The notes: generated by a model not told the origin, from the letters alone. DNA of 64,000 nt from Bacteroidota bacterium (GCA_029560875.1 JAKQKB010000136.1:1-64000), one strand, 5' to 3'; positions 1 to 9,865 are shown, counted from the first letter of the stretch. Translations and numbers: made by a program.

Positions 1-264
1 TTTTCCATTCTTAGCAATAGCAATACTCGCACCTGTTAATCCCCACTTGGCCACAAACTGCTCAAACGATTTATTTACCAGTTCAAACTGAGTAGAATCG
101 GTTAGATTATTGGTGATAAAAGTAGTATTTGGATTCGGGTAGATATTTTCCTTCTTCGTAGCGACTTTAAATGAAGCCACTGACTTGTCGCGAAAAGCAA
201 CAAAACCAACCACCACAAAAACTATAATAACGGATATAGATAGTACTTTAATATGCTTGTTCAT
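1..264 (-). CDS. Serine hydrolase, beta-lactamase family (N-terminal part only)
   Basis: The first 88 codons of a gene that runs off the left edge, read on the minus strand from an ATG at 264. The product starts with a short basic stretch and one hydrophobic segment (about residues 5-24), so it is either membrane-anchored or secreted. The last visible residues, VAKWGLTGASIAIAKNGK, resemble the start of the class C beta-lactamase/DD-peptidase fold (Pfam Beta-lactamase), where a central strand pair with 'xxSVAVVKDGK' precedes the SxxK motif. The catalytic Ser-x-x-Lys is outside the window, so activity and substrate cannot be judged. The family call is inference from this short stretch. Confidence 0.6.
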   Translation of the reverse strand, partial: MNKHIKVLSISVIIVFVVVGFVAFRDKSVASFKVATKKENIYPNPNTTFITNNLTDSTQFELVNKSFEQFVAKWGLTGASIAIAKNGK

Positions 265-418
265 AATTCAACACAACCCAACAATTCGATGGCAAAACTA
301 GAAACTTGTTGGCAAAAAACAAATTAGTTCGAAGAATAGTTGGAAAATGGAAGTTTGAAGATGGAAGTAATTCGCACCTCGATAACTTATTAACTCAATA
401 ACTTAATAACCTAAATAC
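265..418. other. Intergenic spacer with degenerate TTATTGAG-like repeats
   Basis: No gene is seen. Between about 380 and 418 the sequence carries imperfect copies of TTATTAACTCAATAACTTAATAACC, whose core CTCAATAA is the reverse complement of the TTATTGAG octamer repeated perfectly at 31387-31458. It looks like a decayed copy of the same simple-repeat type. Confidence 0.4.
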
Positions 419-1453
419 CTAGACCAACTCTCGAATCTTAGCCACAAACCTTTCAATATCGTCCTCGGTGGTGTCCCACGAGCACATCCAGCGTACCTCG
501 GATTTATCCTCATCCCAAACATAGAAGAAGTACTCCTCCTGCAGTTTTGGAATAATATGGCTTGGAACAATAGCAAACACCGCATTAGCCTCAACGGGTT
601 GGGTTATTTGGATTGAACTGATTTGTCGTACCTTTTCCTCAAGAATTTTGGCCATCCTATTAGAATGACTTGCCGTATCTACCCATTGATTGTTATTCAA
701 ATAAGCAATGAATTGAGCAGAAATATATCGCATTTTAGATGCTAGCTGCAAACCCTGCTTGCGTGTGTACATAAAATCGTGAGCCAATTGCTTGTTAAAG
801 AAAACAATGGCTTCGCCATACATCATTCCATTCTTTGTACCACCAAACGAAAGAACATCGACACCAGCATCGCGGGTAAATTCTCTGAAACCCATATTTA
901 GTGATACTGCAGCATTAGCCAATCTAGCGCCATCCATATGGAGCAACATATTGTTGCTATGGGCAAAATCGGCCAAAGTCCTAACTTCGGAAGGTTTATA
1001 AACCGTACCTAACTCCGATACCTGCGAAATTGATATTACTTTTGGTTGTGCGTGATGCTGAAAACCAAAGCCATGCATATGTTTCTTAACCATATCAACA
1101 GTTAGTTTACCGTTGGGAGTAGAAACAGTTAGCAATTTACAACTAGTAAAACGCTCGGGAGCACCGCACTCATCAACGTTGATATGAGCAGTATCGGCAC
1201 AAATTATGGCATTATGGCGCTGTGTTATTGACTGCAAACCCAACACGTTGGCCGCTGAGCCAATAAAAACAAAGAAAACCTCAATATCATCGCCAAATAT
1301 CTCCTTGAATTTGGCAACGGCCTGTTGGGTGTAAATATCGTCGCCATAGGCGATTGTATGCCCAGCATTAACCTGTTCGAAGGATTTTAAAATATTTGGA
1401 TGAACTCCAGAATTGTTATCGCTGGCAAAGCCTCTCTTATTCACTGCTTCCAT
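419..1453 (-). CDS. ltaE: Low-specificity L-threonine aldolase
   Basis: A PLP-dependent enzyme that splits L-threonine and L-allo-threonine to glycine and acetaldehyde in the cytoplasm. The 344-residue length is normal for the family. The N-terminus has the typical 'FASDNNSGVHPNI' opening, the MDGARLANAA stretch lies near residues 174-183, and the PLP-binding lysine is K207 in SFGGTKNG. The ATG at 1453 is the only sensible start and a TAnnTTTG element lies 26 bases upstream. It is transcribed in the same direction as the DUF5916 gene upstream, separated by 46 bases, but seems to have its own promoter. No truncation or missing catalytic residue was seen. Confidence 0.93.
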   Translation of the reverse strand: MEAVNKRGFASDNNSGVHPNILKSFEQVNAGHTIAYGDDIYTQQAVAKFKEIFGDDIEVFFVFIGSAANVLGLQSITQRHNAIICADTAHINVDECGAPERFTSCKLLTVSTPNGKLTVDMVKKHMHGFGFQHHAQPKVISISQVSELGTVYKPSEVRTLADFAHSNNMLLHMDGARLANAAVSLNMGFREFTRDAGVDVLSFGGTKNGMMYGEAIVFFNKQLAHDFMYTRKQGLQLASKMRYISAQFIAYLNNNQWVDTASHSNRMAKILEEKVRQISSIQITQPVEANAVFAIVPSHIIPKLQEEYFFYVWDEDKSEVRWMCSWDTTEDDIERFVAKIRELV

Positions 1454-1478
1454 TGTAAAAAAGAATTAATTATTTGTT

Positions 1479-1486
1479 CAAAAATA
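1479..1486 (-). promoter_or_regulatory. -7 promoter element (TATTTTTG) of ltaE
   Basis: A perfect TAnnTTTG, the -7 element used by the Bacteroidetes primary sigma factor, sits 25 bases before the ltaE start. No clear TTTG at -33 was seen, so this is a partial match. Confidence 0.35.
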
Positions 1487-1499
1487 GCAATAAAATGGA

Positions 1500-3932
1500 C
1501 TATTTTTTATGTTTTCGGAGCATTTGGTAATCGATATAGTAAAGAATCTTAAACGAGATGCTATTGTACTGAGGGCCACTCACAACATCATGAGCGTTAT
1601 TAAAATAGTTTTCGGTAAACCTATCACTCCTCTCCTCTATTGAGTTTTTCCAAACTAGCACAAGCTCGCTTCCTGGAGCAAAGTTCCATTGGTAAAGTAA
1701 ATCGATATTAAACAAATTATAGTTCACGCTAGAATAGGGTGGATTTTCTGTAGCATTAAGTGAGCCATCCCTATTTAGGTTATAAAAACTATTGAAGTAA
1801 AAGTGTCTTACATAATGCCGAACCTTGAGATTTAAGAAAGATTTGGAGTTAAAGGTGTATAAAAAATTTACAGTATTGGTAAATGTTTCGATATCTCTAT
1901 TTCCCATTATCACATTGTTATTTCTAATGCTGAAGAAACCAATATTATTATAGTTTAAGGAGTGCTCAAAACTTAAAATTAGCAAAACCTTATCGCTAAA
2001 ACGAATTCGAGGACTAATACTATAGGAATAGCCGTATTGATTGTAATCAGAGGCTTTCCAGTATGTCACATTATGGTCAAGAGCAATAGTTTTTCTGTAA
2101 TCGGGCGAACCAAACCAACGAACATAAACACGTTTTGGCAATCTCAACTTATAACCCTCAACCCGAGGTTCAAAATAATCATATCCTACCCTAGGATTAA
2201 GTTCAAGATATATTCCTCCAGTAAACTGTTTCTTAGTGGTAAAACGTGAGTTGAAAGTTAAATACTGATTGGTAAAATTACGAGGAGAGTAAAGCATTTG
2301 ATGAATAAACTCCATCTCGTTTTCGAATTGTACAAATCGCCAAAAGGGTTCAAATATTTGGTGTGAGAGTTCAATGCCTGTTGAGAACTCGTTGGGGCTT
2401 TGTAAGTACCCCATATCGTTAGGGTTATAGTTCTTACCTTCAATATTCGTCCAAATATCGCCCTGAAAATTTCCGCTAGTCTTCTCAATAGCCAAAAATG
2501 CTTTGCCGCCATAAGTAACAGAGTCATTATGTATTTGACTTAATGCGCCTGTTCCCTCCACAGCAAAACGATTCTTTTTATCGCGAATTGTAAACTGTGT
2601 AGCCGTAACATTTGCGGTATAATCGTTTATAGGTCGCAAAAGATTAGTATTTGCAATGCTTACGAAAGAGTTATGGGGCAAAGTTTGGTCTAGTACAACC
2701 ATGTTGTAATTAGTAAAACCCTGCGTTAAAAATCTTCGCGACTCACCAGTTATTGTATCCTTAATATCGGCATACATATTCTGTGTCATTGCATTGAAGA
2801 AACCAATACCTAGTCCACCGGAGGTTCTTCCGGAGATTTTTGTAGCATTAATCATTTTCGATTCAGCAGGGTTATTTTCAATCACTTCAGAGTTCTTCAG
2901 AGAATCCTCAACAATACCTGCATTAACAGGCTCAGCACCAATTCGGCGTGAATAAAAAATTTCTCCTTTACTAAATAGTTCTGTACCCTCGGTGAAAAAT
3001 TGCCTAGCTTCTTCGTACTTAACTTCATAAGGGGTGAGGTTAAGAACCTTATCGTCCGACTTTACCTGACCAAAATCAGGAATAAGAGCCATGTCCAATG
3101 TAAAACTTTGGCTTAATCCTAACTTCAAATCCATCCCACCATTAAACTTATAATCGATGCTATTCTTATCGGGCAGTTTATTTGCATAAACTGATAAATA
3201 GGGACTAAAAGACAACCTAACTGGAGGCTTTATTCCATTTATTCCTTTTAAAATGCCTGACTGAGTGGTAAATCCTTGACGCGACTTATCCACAAAATTC
3301 CAGGTACTTTTCTCGTTATGCCGTTTAATTAAACGGGCAAAGTTTATACCCCAGTCAGAATTTTCACTACTATTTGAGAATCTTAGCGCAGAATAAGGAA
3401 TTCGCATTTCCACACACCAGCCTTTATCATTAATCTTAACTTCGCTTGTCCATACCGCATTCCAAGAACGCTCCTCTTCATCGGCAGTTAATTTGATATC
3501 GGTTTGCACTCCCGAGGCGGAAACTATGAACTGCAAATAGTTTAACCCATCGTTGTAGGTACTGATATGAACCGAAAACGCATCGGATTTTAAATTATCG
3601 CTATTGTCGCGCTTACCGAGTTCTTTATATATTAATTCGGGATTTGTATCAAACAAATTTGCACCAATATACAACGCATCATCATCGAAAAGCACTTTAA
3701 CCTCCGTCTGCTGCGATGGTACTTGTCCGTTATACTGCTCGAACTGGACAAAGTTGTTAGCCTTTGGGGCATTCAACCATTCAACCTCATCTAAAACGCC
3801 ATCAATTTTTATATGTCCATCTATTCTAACAGCCTGAAGTTGCTTTTTAACCTGCAAAGAATCACTATTACGCGAAGCAAATAACGCTGAAGACAACACA
3901 AGAAAACCTAAAAGAATTACATTTCTCACCAT
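1500..3932 (-). CDS. DUF5916 outer-membrane protein with CBM9-like N-terminus
   Basis: Secreted or outer-membrane protein of about 810 residues. I start it at the ATG at 3932, because from there the product begins MVRNVILLGFLVLSSALFAS, a clean signal peptide; an upstream in-frame ATG at 3962 would bury it. After the signal comes a CBM9-like beta-sandwich (about residues 35-230 with 'IDGHIKIDGVLDEVEW' and 'FDDDALYIGANLFD'), then a long C-terminal region full of alternating aromatic strands typical of an outer-membrane beta-barrel. This is the DUF5916 architecture, common in Bacteroidetes and often near sugar-uptake loci. Its role is unknown; the CBM9-like part suggests carbohydrate contact, which is inference. 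It lies on the far side of the LacI gene from susC and may or may not belong to that locus. Confidence 0.8.
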   Translation of the reverse strand: MVRNVILLGFLVLSSALFASRNSDSLQVKKQLQAVRIDGHIKIDGVLDEVEWLNAPKANNFVQFEQYNGQVPSQQTEVKVLFDDDALYIGANLFDTNPELIYKELGKRDNSDNLKSDAFSVHISTYNDGLNYLQFIVSASGVQTDIKLTADEEERSWNAVWTSEVKINDKGWCVEMRIPYSALRFSNSSENSDWGINFARLIKRHNEKSTWNFVDKSRQGFTTQSGILKGINGIKPPVRLSFSPYLSVYANKLPDKNSIDYKFNGGMDLKLGLSQSFTLDMALIPDFGQVKSDDKVLNLTPYEVKYEEARQFFTEGTELFSKGEIFYSRRIGAEPVNAGIVEDSLKNSEVIENNPAESKMINATKISGRTSGGLGIGFFNAMTQNMYADIKDTITGESRRFLTQGFTNYNMVVLDQTLPHNSFVSIANTNLLRPINDYTANVTATQFTIRDKKNRFAVEGTGALSQIHNDSVTYGGKAFLAIEKTSGNFQGDIWTNIEGKNYNPNDMGYLQSPNEFSTGIELSHQIFEPFWRFVQFENEMEFIHQMLYSPRNFTNQYLTFNSRFTTKKQFTGGIYLELNPRVGYDYFEPRVEGYKLRLPKRVYVRWFGSPDYRKTIALDHNVTYWKASDYNQYGYSYSISPRIRFSDKVLLILSFEHSLNYNNIGFFSIRNNNVIMGNRDIETFTNTVNFLYTFNSKSFLNLKVRHYVRHFYFNSFYNLNRDGSLNATENPPYSSVNYNLFNIDLLYQWNFAPGSELVLVWKNSIEERSDRFTENYFNNAHDVVSGPQYNSISFKILYYIDYQMLRKHKK

Positions 3933-4008
3933 ACATATATTTATATTAGTTTGAATCCACATAAATATGAATTCAAACAGTAGCTTTGGTTTAATGGAGA
4001 TGCAAAAA

Positions 4009-4038
4009 AAGGATACCTTAATATAATTAGGTATCCTT
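4009..4038 (-). terminator. Intrinsic terminator of the lacI-type gene
   Basis: Perfect 10-base stem (AAGGATACCT with AGGTATCCTT) with a 10-base loop. Read on the minus strand it is followed by a run of seven T, directly downstream of the LacI-family gene. Confidence 0.8.
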
Positions 4039-4054
4039 TCTTTTGAAATTTTTT

Positions 4055-5071
4055 TTACCTTATTTTGGATGACTCACGAACAATTAACTGAGTCTTGAGT
4101 ATTTCTGTTGCAGGCGGTTCTTGTCTTGTTTGGGTAATTCTACGGATTAACTGCTCCATAGCTTTCTTTCCCATTTCGTAACCTGGCTGGCTAACAGTGG
4201 TAAGGGTAGGCTCCACCATCATGGAGGTTTGGTCGTCGCCAAAGCCAACCACGGAAACATCCTGTGGAATTTTTATACCGTTTCGGGTAAGTATTTTAAT
4301 TACTCCAGCAGCAGTAAAATCGTTTACGGTAAAAATTGAATCGAATTTAACACCGCTATCAATTAACTTCTGAGTTTCCACTAAAGCGGACTGAAATGTA
4401 TCGCAATGGATTATAAGTTTTTCGTCAATAACAACGCCATTATCGCGCATTGCTTTTAAGTATCCATTTAATCGATTCTGCCCAATAAGTCTATTCTGAG
4501 GACCGGAAAAATGCACAATTTTCCGACGTCCCTGAATGATTAAATGCTCGGTAGCTTGGTAAGCCCCATCAAAATCGTCAATTATTACTCTATCCGAATG
4601 AATCTCCTCAATAATCCTATCGAAGAAAACAATTGGAATTCCCTCATCCTCAAACCTCTTGAAATGGCTATAATCATTAGTCTCCTTGGAAACAGAAACT
4701 ATTAAACCATCAATAATACTATTCAGAAAAACATCGCAAGCTGCTACTTCTCGGTTAAAATCCTCACCCGATTGGCTTATCATTACGCTATAACCATGTT
4801 TATTGGCAACCTCCTCTATCCCACTAATTACTGATGAGAAAAAAAAGTGAACCAATTCAGGAATAACCACACCAATAACATTGCTACGCTGACTGCGAAG
4901 GCTAAGGGCAATAATATTAGGCTTATAGTTATACCTAGTGGCAAGCTCATTAACAAGCCTTTTAGTCTCTTGGCTAATATCGGGGTGATCCTTTAACGCC
5001 CTCGATACAGTTGATGGGCTGATACCCAGTTCACGTGCAATATCCTTAATGGTTATTTGGTTCGATTTCAT
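4055..5071 (-). CDS. LacI-family transcriptional regulator, probably of the sus locus
   Basis: A 338-residue one-component sugar-responsive regulator. The helix-turn-helix covers about residues 6-50 (ITIKDIARELGISPSTVSRAL), followed by the LacI hinge helix (IIALSLRS, about 54-61) and a periplasmic-binding-protein-like effector domain (about 65-335) with the usual NDFTAAGV and VVGFGDD stretches. It is transcribed away from susC, with 285 bases between them, and ends in a strong terminator. In Bacteroidetes that lack a SusR-type activator near the starch locus, LacI-type proteins such as MalR take that role; by position this gene is the likely regulator of susCDE and the amylase. The effector is not known from sequence; maltose or maltooligosaccharides would fit. 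A candidate operator is at 5204-5225. Confidence 0.9.
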   Translation of the reverse strand: MKSNQITIKDIARELGISPSTVSRALKDHPDISQETKRLVNELATRYNYKPNIIALSLRSQRSNVIGVVIPELVHFFFSSVISGIEEVANKHGYSVMISQSGEDFNREVAACDVFLNSIIDGLIVSVSKETNDYSHFKRFEDEGIPIVFFDRIIEEIHSDRVIIDDFDGAYQATEHLIIQGRRKIVHFSGPQNRLIGQNRLNGYLKAMRDNGVVIDEKLIIHCDTFQSALVETQKLIDSGVKFDSIFTVNDFTAAGVIKILTRNGIKIPQDVSVVGFGDDQTSMMVEPTLTTVSQPGYEMGKKAMEQLIRRITQTRQEPPATEILKTQLIVRESSKIR

Positions 5072-5203
5072 TGTAATTTAGGTATTTAAACAAAATATGG
5101 CTTATAATGTTATACTGTAAACCTAGTAAAATAGCGCTTGCTAAAATAAAAAGAAAATCATCAAAAACCATCGGCTTAAATATATAAAAAGGAATTCAGA
5201 TTT

Positions 5204-5225
5204 CAAACGATTGCGGTATCGTTTG
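5204..5225. promoter_or_regulatory. Candidate LacI-type operator
   Basis: Perfect inverted repeat CAAACGAT-N6-ATCGTTTG in the LacI/susC divergent intergenic region. The same bases can also be read as two near-direct repeats of CGATTGCGGT (5209 and 5220 onward, spaced 11). AACG-containing half-sites are typical of LacI-family operators. It lies upstream of the proposed susC promoter, a position compatible with activation as well as with repression of the regulator gene. Confidence 0.5.
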
Positions 5226-5248
5226 CGGTTATTTTTAAGGCTTAGTCC

Positions 5249-5279
5249 TTGATTTTTAGCTATTAAAACTTTAAATTTT
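5249..5279 (+). promoter_or_regulatory. Candidate susC promoter
   Basis: TTG at 5249-5251 and TAAATTTT at 5272-5279 (seven of eight to TAnnTTTG) are 20 bases apart, the usual Bacteroidetes -33/-7 geometry. It would give a 5' leader of about 70 bases before the susC start at 5357. Weak match. Confidence 0.35.
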
Positions 5280-5356
5280 CGTTAATTGTGCAGTGAATTT
5301 TAGATAATTTAACAAAACATAAATAGTTAAAACACAACTTAAAACCGAATAGAGCT

Positions 5357-8300
5357 ATGATTATAGGCAAAAAACTACTTAAGGGAATCCTGCTATCCGC
5401 AGCGATGTTTCTGTATATAGGAGCATACGCACAGGAAATACAGGTAACCGGAAAAGTAATTGATTCCAAGGATAATTCTCCAATGATTGGAGTTGCTGTA
5501 GTTGTCAAAGGCACAACCGTTGGAACTATTACCGATATTGATGGTAATTATTCTATTAAGAGTTCTGTTAATGGAACTTTAGTTTTTTCATTTATTGGAT
5601 ACAAAACAACTGAGGTTGCTGTTAATGGACAGGCGAAAATTGACGTAACATTAGTTGAAGAGACCCAGCAAATTGACGAGGTCATTGTTATTGGTTACGG
5701 TGTACAAAAGAAAAGCGATAAAACAGGCGCAGTTGTTAATGTAAAGGCTGAAGACCTAACCAGAGGAAACCTGTCCGATCCTATTCAAGCTATGCAAGGA
5801 AAAGTTGCCGGCGTAAATATTTCCAAGAAAGGTGGTGACCCAAATTCAGGATTTGCAGTTCAAATTCGTGGTGCAGCAGGATTTTCAACGAGCACTCAAC
5901 CTTTTTATGTTATTGATGGTGTGCCTGGTGCTGATATTAGTTCAATATCTCCTGAAGATATTGAATCGTTCAATATTCTTAAGGATGCATCTTCTGGAGC
6001 CATTTATGGTTCAAGAGCATCAAACGGTGTAATCATTGTTACAACCAAAAAACCTCAAAAAGGAGGTGTTGCCACTATCGATTACAATGCTTATTTATCA
6101 TTTGATCAAACAAGTAAACGGTTAGAATTTCTTTCTGCTAACGATATTAGAAAATACGTTGCCGATAAGGGTTTATCTTTCACCGATAATGGTGCAAATA
6201 CCAACTGGCAAGACGAGATATTTAGAACAGGTGTATCGCAATCCCACAATATTGCGATTTCCAACTCCAACGATAATTTATCATACAGGTTATCATACAA
6301 TTATATGGATAATCAAGGGATAATTATAGGAAGTAGTAAAAAACGTAATATTGCTCGTTTAAATTTAACCCAAAAGGCATTTAACAATAAACTTACAATT
6401 GATGCATCGGTTGCAGGAACTTTTGAGAACAATTACTATGTCAACTATGGCGATGGCATGGGATCGTCAAACATCTTATACCAGATGTACCAACGTAACC
6501 CAGTAGATCCTGTATATCCTTATAAAGAAGGGAATTACATTCCTGGGGATCTATTTAGTAATTATCACCAAGATAAAAGTTTGGGATATTTTGAATTTCA
6601 ACGAGATTTCAACTACAATAACCCTGTTGCTATTGCAGAACTTATTCAAAATGAAAGGGACCACAAATACTACTTTGGCTCATCAAAACTTAGCTATGAA
6701 ATAATAGAAGGATTAGTTGCGAGTACAAGTTTAAATTATATAAGAAGTGATAGTGAAACATTTTACTATGAGCCAACAAATATTTATGCTGGTGGGAATG
6801 CAGGTTATGGACGCAGAAGTTATAACAACTATCAATCAAAAGTTCTTGAAACAACATTCTCTTATAACAAAACATTTAACGATATACATAATTTAAACAT
6901 TCTTGGTGGCTACTCATTTCAAGAAGAATCATACTCAGGATTATCAGCTCAAGGAAGAGAAGCGTTATCTAACTATTTAAGGTCTGATAATTTAGGCCAT
7001 TTAAACAATGTTAACGTTGGAGACATTGGCTCGTGGAGAAACTCAAACAAATTAATATCTTTTTTTGGTAGAGCAGTTTATAATTACAAATCAAAGTACT
7101 TTGTTACTGGTACAATCCGTCGCGATGGTTCTTCAAAATTTGGAAAGAATAATGAATGGGGACTTTTCCCTTCGGGCTCTTTAGCATGGGATGTAAAAAA
7201 AGAATCATTTTTAGAAAATATTGATTATGTAAATCTGCTAAAACTTAGGGTTGGCTATGGTATTACAGGTAATCAAGAAATTGGTTCGTTTTTAGATATA
7301 ATGTACGCATACCCAGATGGAACTGCTCCAAATTTTGAAACAGGTGAGGATGCAATTAACTTTAGTATATCTCATAATGCTAATCCTAACCTAAAGTGGG
7401 AAGAAAACTCAGAGTTAAACATCGGATTAGATTATGCTATACTAAACAATAGAATTCAGGGTTCTATGGAATACTATGTTAAATCTACATACGATTTAAT
7501 AGCAAATTACTCGGTACCTGTTCCCCCAAATGCATTACCTAACACGTGGGCAAATGCGGGACAAGTTGACAACAAAGGATTTGAATTTAGTGCTGAAGGA
7601 TTTGTTATAGATAAATCTAGATTTAAATGGAGGACTATCTTGAACTACGCTACCAACAGACAAAAGTTAGTAAAACTCTCTGGCGATGGTTTTTCTTGGT
7701 CAGAAGGAGATAAAAAAAGGTTATGGCTCAGCGGAAGAGGATTGGTTGGTGCACAAAACTGGACCCAATACTTAATGGAAGGAGAAGAAATTGGTACATT
7801 CTACATACCAGAGTATGCTGGGCTTTCTGCAGATGGCAAGTTCCTTTTCTTTACTGCCGCTGGCGGGGTTACTAGGGATATTAATATGGCGGAAAGACGT
7901 ATTTTAGGTCATGCGCAACCTCGCTTTACTCTTGGATGGTCTAACTTTTTCACATATAAAGAATGGGATTTAAGCATTGCGCTAAGGGGTGCGTTTGGAA
8001 ATAAAGTAATTAACTCAACTAGAATGGTATTTTCAAACCCTCAAATTTTGCCAACACTCAATGCACTAAAAGAGGTTCTTGATGAAATTGATAGAGGGCT
8101 TACCGACTCTCCAAAAATTAGTGATTACTACCTTGAAGATGCATCTTTCATCAAAATTGACAATATTACTTTGGGTTATAACTTCAACACATCTAAAGTT
8201 AAATGGCTGAAAAAGTGTAGGGTTTACTTTAGTTCTAATAACATTTACACCTTCACTAAGTACACAGGTCTGGATCCAGAAATGTCATATACTGGACTTG

Positions 8301-8374
8301 AATTTGGTATAGATCAATATGATGTATACCCCAAAACAAGAACTTTCACCTTTGGCCTTGATGTTAAATTTTAA
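5357..8374 (+). CDS. susC: SusC/RagA-type TonB-dependent outer-membrane transporter
   Basis: A 1005-residue outer-membrane oligosaccharide importer. It starts with a signal peptide ending ...IGAYAQ (about residues 1-25), then a carboxypeptidase-regulatory-like domain (about 29-112, 'VTGKVIDSKDNSPMIGVAV'), a TonB-box/plug entry (TQQIDEVIVIGYG, near 107-120), the plug domain (to about 230, with 'YVIDGVPGADISSISPEDIESFNILKD' split over the conserved SusC signature) and a 22-strand barrel ending in phenylalanine (LDVKF). With SusD it forms a lidded 'pedal-bin' complex powered by TonB-ExbBD. First gene of the susCDE-like operon; four bases separate its stop from the susD TTG codon. The linked GH13 amylase suggests starch-type substrates. 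No truncation seen. Confidence 0.93.
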   Translation: MIIGKKLLKGILLSAAMFLYIGAYAQEIQVTGKVIDSKDNSPMIGVAVVVKGTTVGTITDIDGNYSIKSSVNGTLVFSFIGYKTTEVAVNGQAKIDVTLVEETQQIDEVIVIGYGVQKKSDKTGAVVNVKAEDLTRGNLSDPIQAMQGKVAGVNISKKGGDPNSGFAVQIRGAAGFSTSTQPFYVIDGVPGADISSISPEDIESFNILKDASSGAIYGSRASNGVIIVTTKKPQKGGVATIDYNAYLSFDQTSKRLEFLSANDIRKYVADKGLSFTDNGANTNWQDEIFRTGVSQSHNIAISNSNDNLSYRLSYNYMDNQGIIIGSSKKRNIARLNLTQKAFNNKLTIDASVAGTFENNYYVNYGDGMGSSNILYQMYQRNPVDPVYPYKEGNYIPGDLFSNYHQDKSLGYFEFQRDFNYNNPVAIAELIQNERDHKYYFGSSKLSYEIIEGLVASTSLNYIRSDSETFYYEPTNIYAGGNAGYGRRSYNNYQSKVLETTFSYNKTFNDIHNLNILGGYSFQEESYSGLSAQGREALSNYLRSDNLGHLNNVNVGDIGSWRNSNKLISFFGRAVYNYKSKYFVTGTIRRDGSSKFGKNNEWGLFPSGSLAWDVKKESFLENIDYVNLLKLRVGYGITGNQEIGSFLDIMYAYPDGTAPNFETGEDAINFSISHNANPNLKWEENSELNIGLDYAILNNRIQGSMEYYVKSTYDLIANYSVPVPPNALPNTWANAGQVDNKGFEFSAEGFVIDKSRFKWRTILNYATNRQKLVKLSGDGFSWSEGDKKRLWLSGRGLVGAQNWTQYLMEGEEIGTFYIPEYAGLSADGKFLFFTAAGGVTRDINMAERRILGHAQPRFTLGWSNFFTYKEWDLSIALRGAFGNKVINSTRMVFSNPQILPTLNALKEVLDEIDRGLTDSPKISDYYLEDASFIKIDNITLGYNFNTSKVKWLKKCRVYFSSNNIYTFTKYTGLDPEMSYTGLEFGIDQYDVYPKTRTFTFGLDVKF

Positions 8375-8386
8375 TAGTTGAATAAT

Positions 8387-9865
8387 ATGAAAAGAGTTAT
8401 ATATACTATAGGATTATTACTTGCAATAACCGCTTGTACTGATCTTAATGATGAGTTGACGGATAAAATTCCATTCGATAAATTCCCAGAAAATGAAGAA
8501 CAAGCCGCTTTAATGATTGTTCCTGTTTATAAACCAATGCAAGATTTTCTTGACAATGGAGGGTGGTGGTTTTGCCAAGAATTATCCTCCGATGAAATGG
8601 TTTGCCCAACTCGTCATACGGATTGGGATGATGGTGGAAAATGGCGTGTTCTTTATCAACACACATGGGACAATAAAACTGAAGCCATTACTGCAATGTG
8701 GTCAAGATTTTACAAAGGAATTGTTGAGGCCAACAGATTAATTGAGATTTTTGAACCAAACATTGCAGAACCGGCAGTTGCTACCAATGTTGCTAAACTA
8801 AAGATTCTAAGAGCATACTACTATTACCTGTTAATAGATAACTATGGAAGTGTTCCTTATGTAACTTCATTCTCCAATGCAGATCCTCAACCAAGCAAAA
8901 CTGATAGAGCAATTATTTACCAAAGCATTGTTAATGAATTAAATGAAAGTATACCTCACTTAACATCGTCAAGTTCAAAAACAGCGGTATCAAAGGGAAT
9001 GGCATTCTCTCTTCTTGCAAAATTATACCTTAATGCTCAGGTTTATGCAAATGTAGCAAGATGGGATTCTGCCGAAATGGCGTGCGATAGTGTTATGGCT
9101 CTTGGTTATTCACTAGAGTCAGATCCCCTTGCTCCTTTTGTAACGAATAATTCCGCATCGCCCGAAAATATTTTTGTAATTCCTTATGATGAAGACACTT
9201 ACAAAGGATTCAACTTGCATATGCGTACATTACATTACAATAGTAATTTAACCTACGATATGCCTGTAGGACCATGGAATGGATTTGCTGTTACGGAGCA
9301 ACACTATAACACATATACAAGCCTAGACAAACGTAAAGCAGGATATTTTATGGTAGGACAACAGTATACATCTGCAAATCAACCAATTTCAGATGCAGTT
9401 GCTGGCTCCCCATTAACGTTTAGCCCAACAATCCCTGCTTTAGTGATGGATGCTACCTACACTCTTCAACAAATAAGAATGTCTGGAGCAAGAATTAAGA
9501 AATTTGAAATAAAAAAGGGAGCTAAGGATAATCTAAGCAATGATTTCCCAATATTCCGTTATGCTGATATATTGTTAATGAAAGCAGAAGCACAACTCAG
9601 ACAATCTAAAGCAGTTAATGTTACGGATTTAGATGTTATTAGAACAAGGGCAGGACTTGCTGCATGGAATGGCAGTGTAACCTTAGACGAAATTTTAGTT
9701 GAACGTGGAAGGGAGTTATTCTGGGAAGCACATCGTCGTCAAGACTTAATTCGTTTTGGGAAGTTTAATCAGGCATGGTGGGAAAAAACGGCTTCGGATG
9801 TAAGTAGACAAACATTTCCTATTCCACAATGGGTAATTGATTCAAATCCAAATCTAGCAAAATAA
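8387..9865 (+). CDS. susD: SusD/RagB-type nutrient-binding lipoprotein
   Basis: Surface lipoprotein that closes over SusC and captures the oligosaccharide. I choose the ATG at 8387 rather than the TTG at 8378, since it gives MKRVIYTIGLLLAITAC with the lipidated cysteine at residue 17. The SusD fold follows: the N-terminal TPR-like helices with 'RFYKGIVEANRLIEIF' and 'AKLKILRAYYYYLLIDNYG', and the C-terminal SusD signature with 'FPIFRYADILLMKAEAQLR', 'IRTRAG' and 'ILVERGRELFWEAHRRQDLIRFG' (quoted in parts). Length is normal at 492 residues. Twelve bases downstream of susC, so the two are co-transcribed. Confidence 0.92.
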   Translation: MKRVIYTIGLLLAITACTDLNDELTDKIPFDKFPENEEQAALMIVPVYKPMQDFLDNGGWWFCQELSSDEMVCPTRHTDWDDGGKWRVLYQHTWDNKTEAITAMWSRFYKGIVEANRLIEIFEPNIAEPAVATNVAKLKILRAYYYYLLIDNYGSVPYVTSFSNADPQPSKTDRAIIYQSIVNELNESIPHLTSSSSKTAVSKGMAFSLLAKLYLNAQVYANVARWDSAEMACDSVMALGYSLESDPLAPFVTNNSASPENIFVIPYDEDTYKGFNLHMRTLHYNSNLTYDMPVGPWNGFAVTEQHYNTYTSLDKRKAGYFMVGQQYTSANQPISDAVAGSPLTFSPTIPALVMDATYTLQQIRMSGARIKKFEIKKGAKDNLSNDFPIFRYADILLMKAEAQLRQSKAVNVTDLDVIRTRAGLAAWNGSVTLDEILVERGRELFWEAHRRQDLIRFGKFNQAWWEKTASDVSRQTFPIPQWVIDSNPNLAK

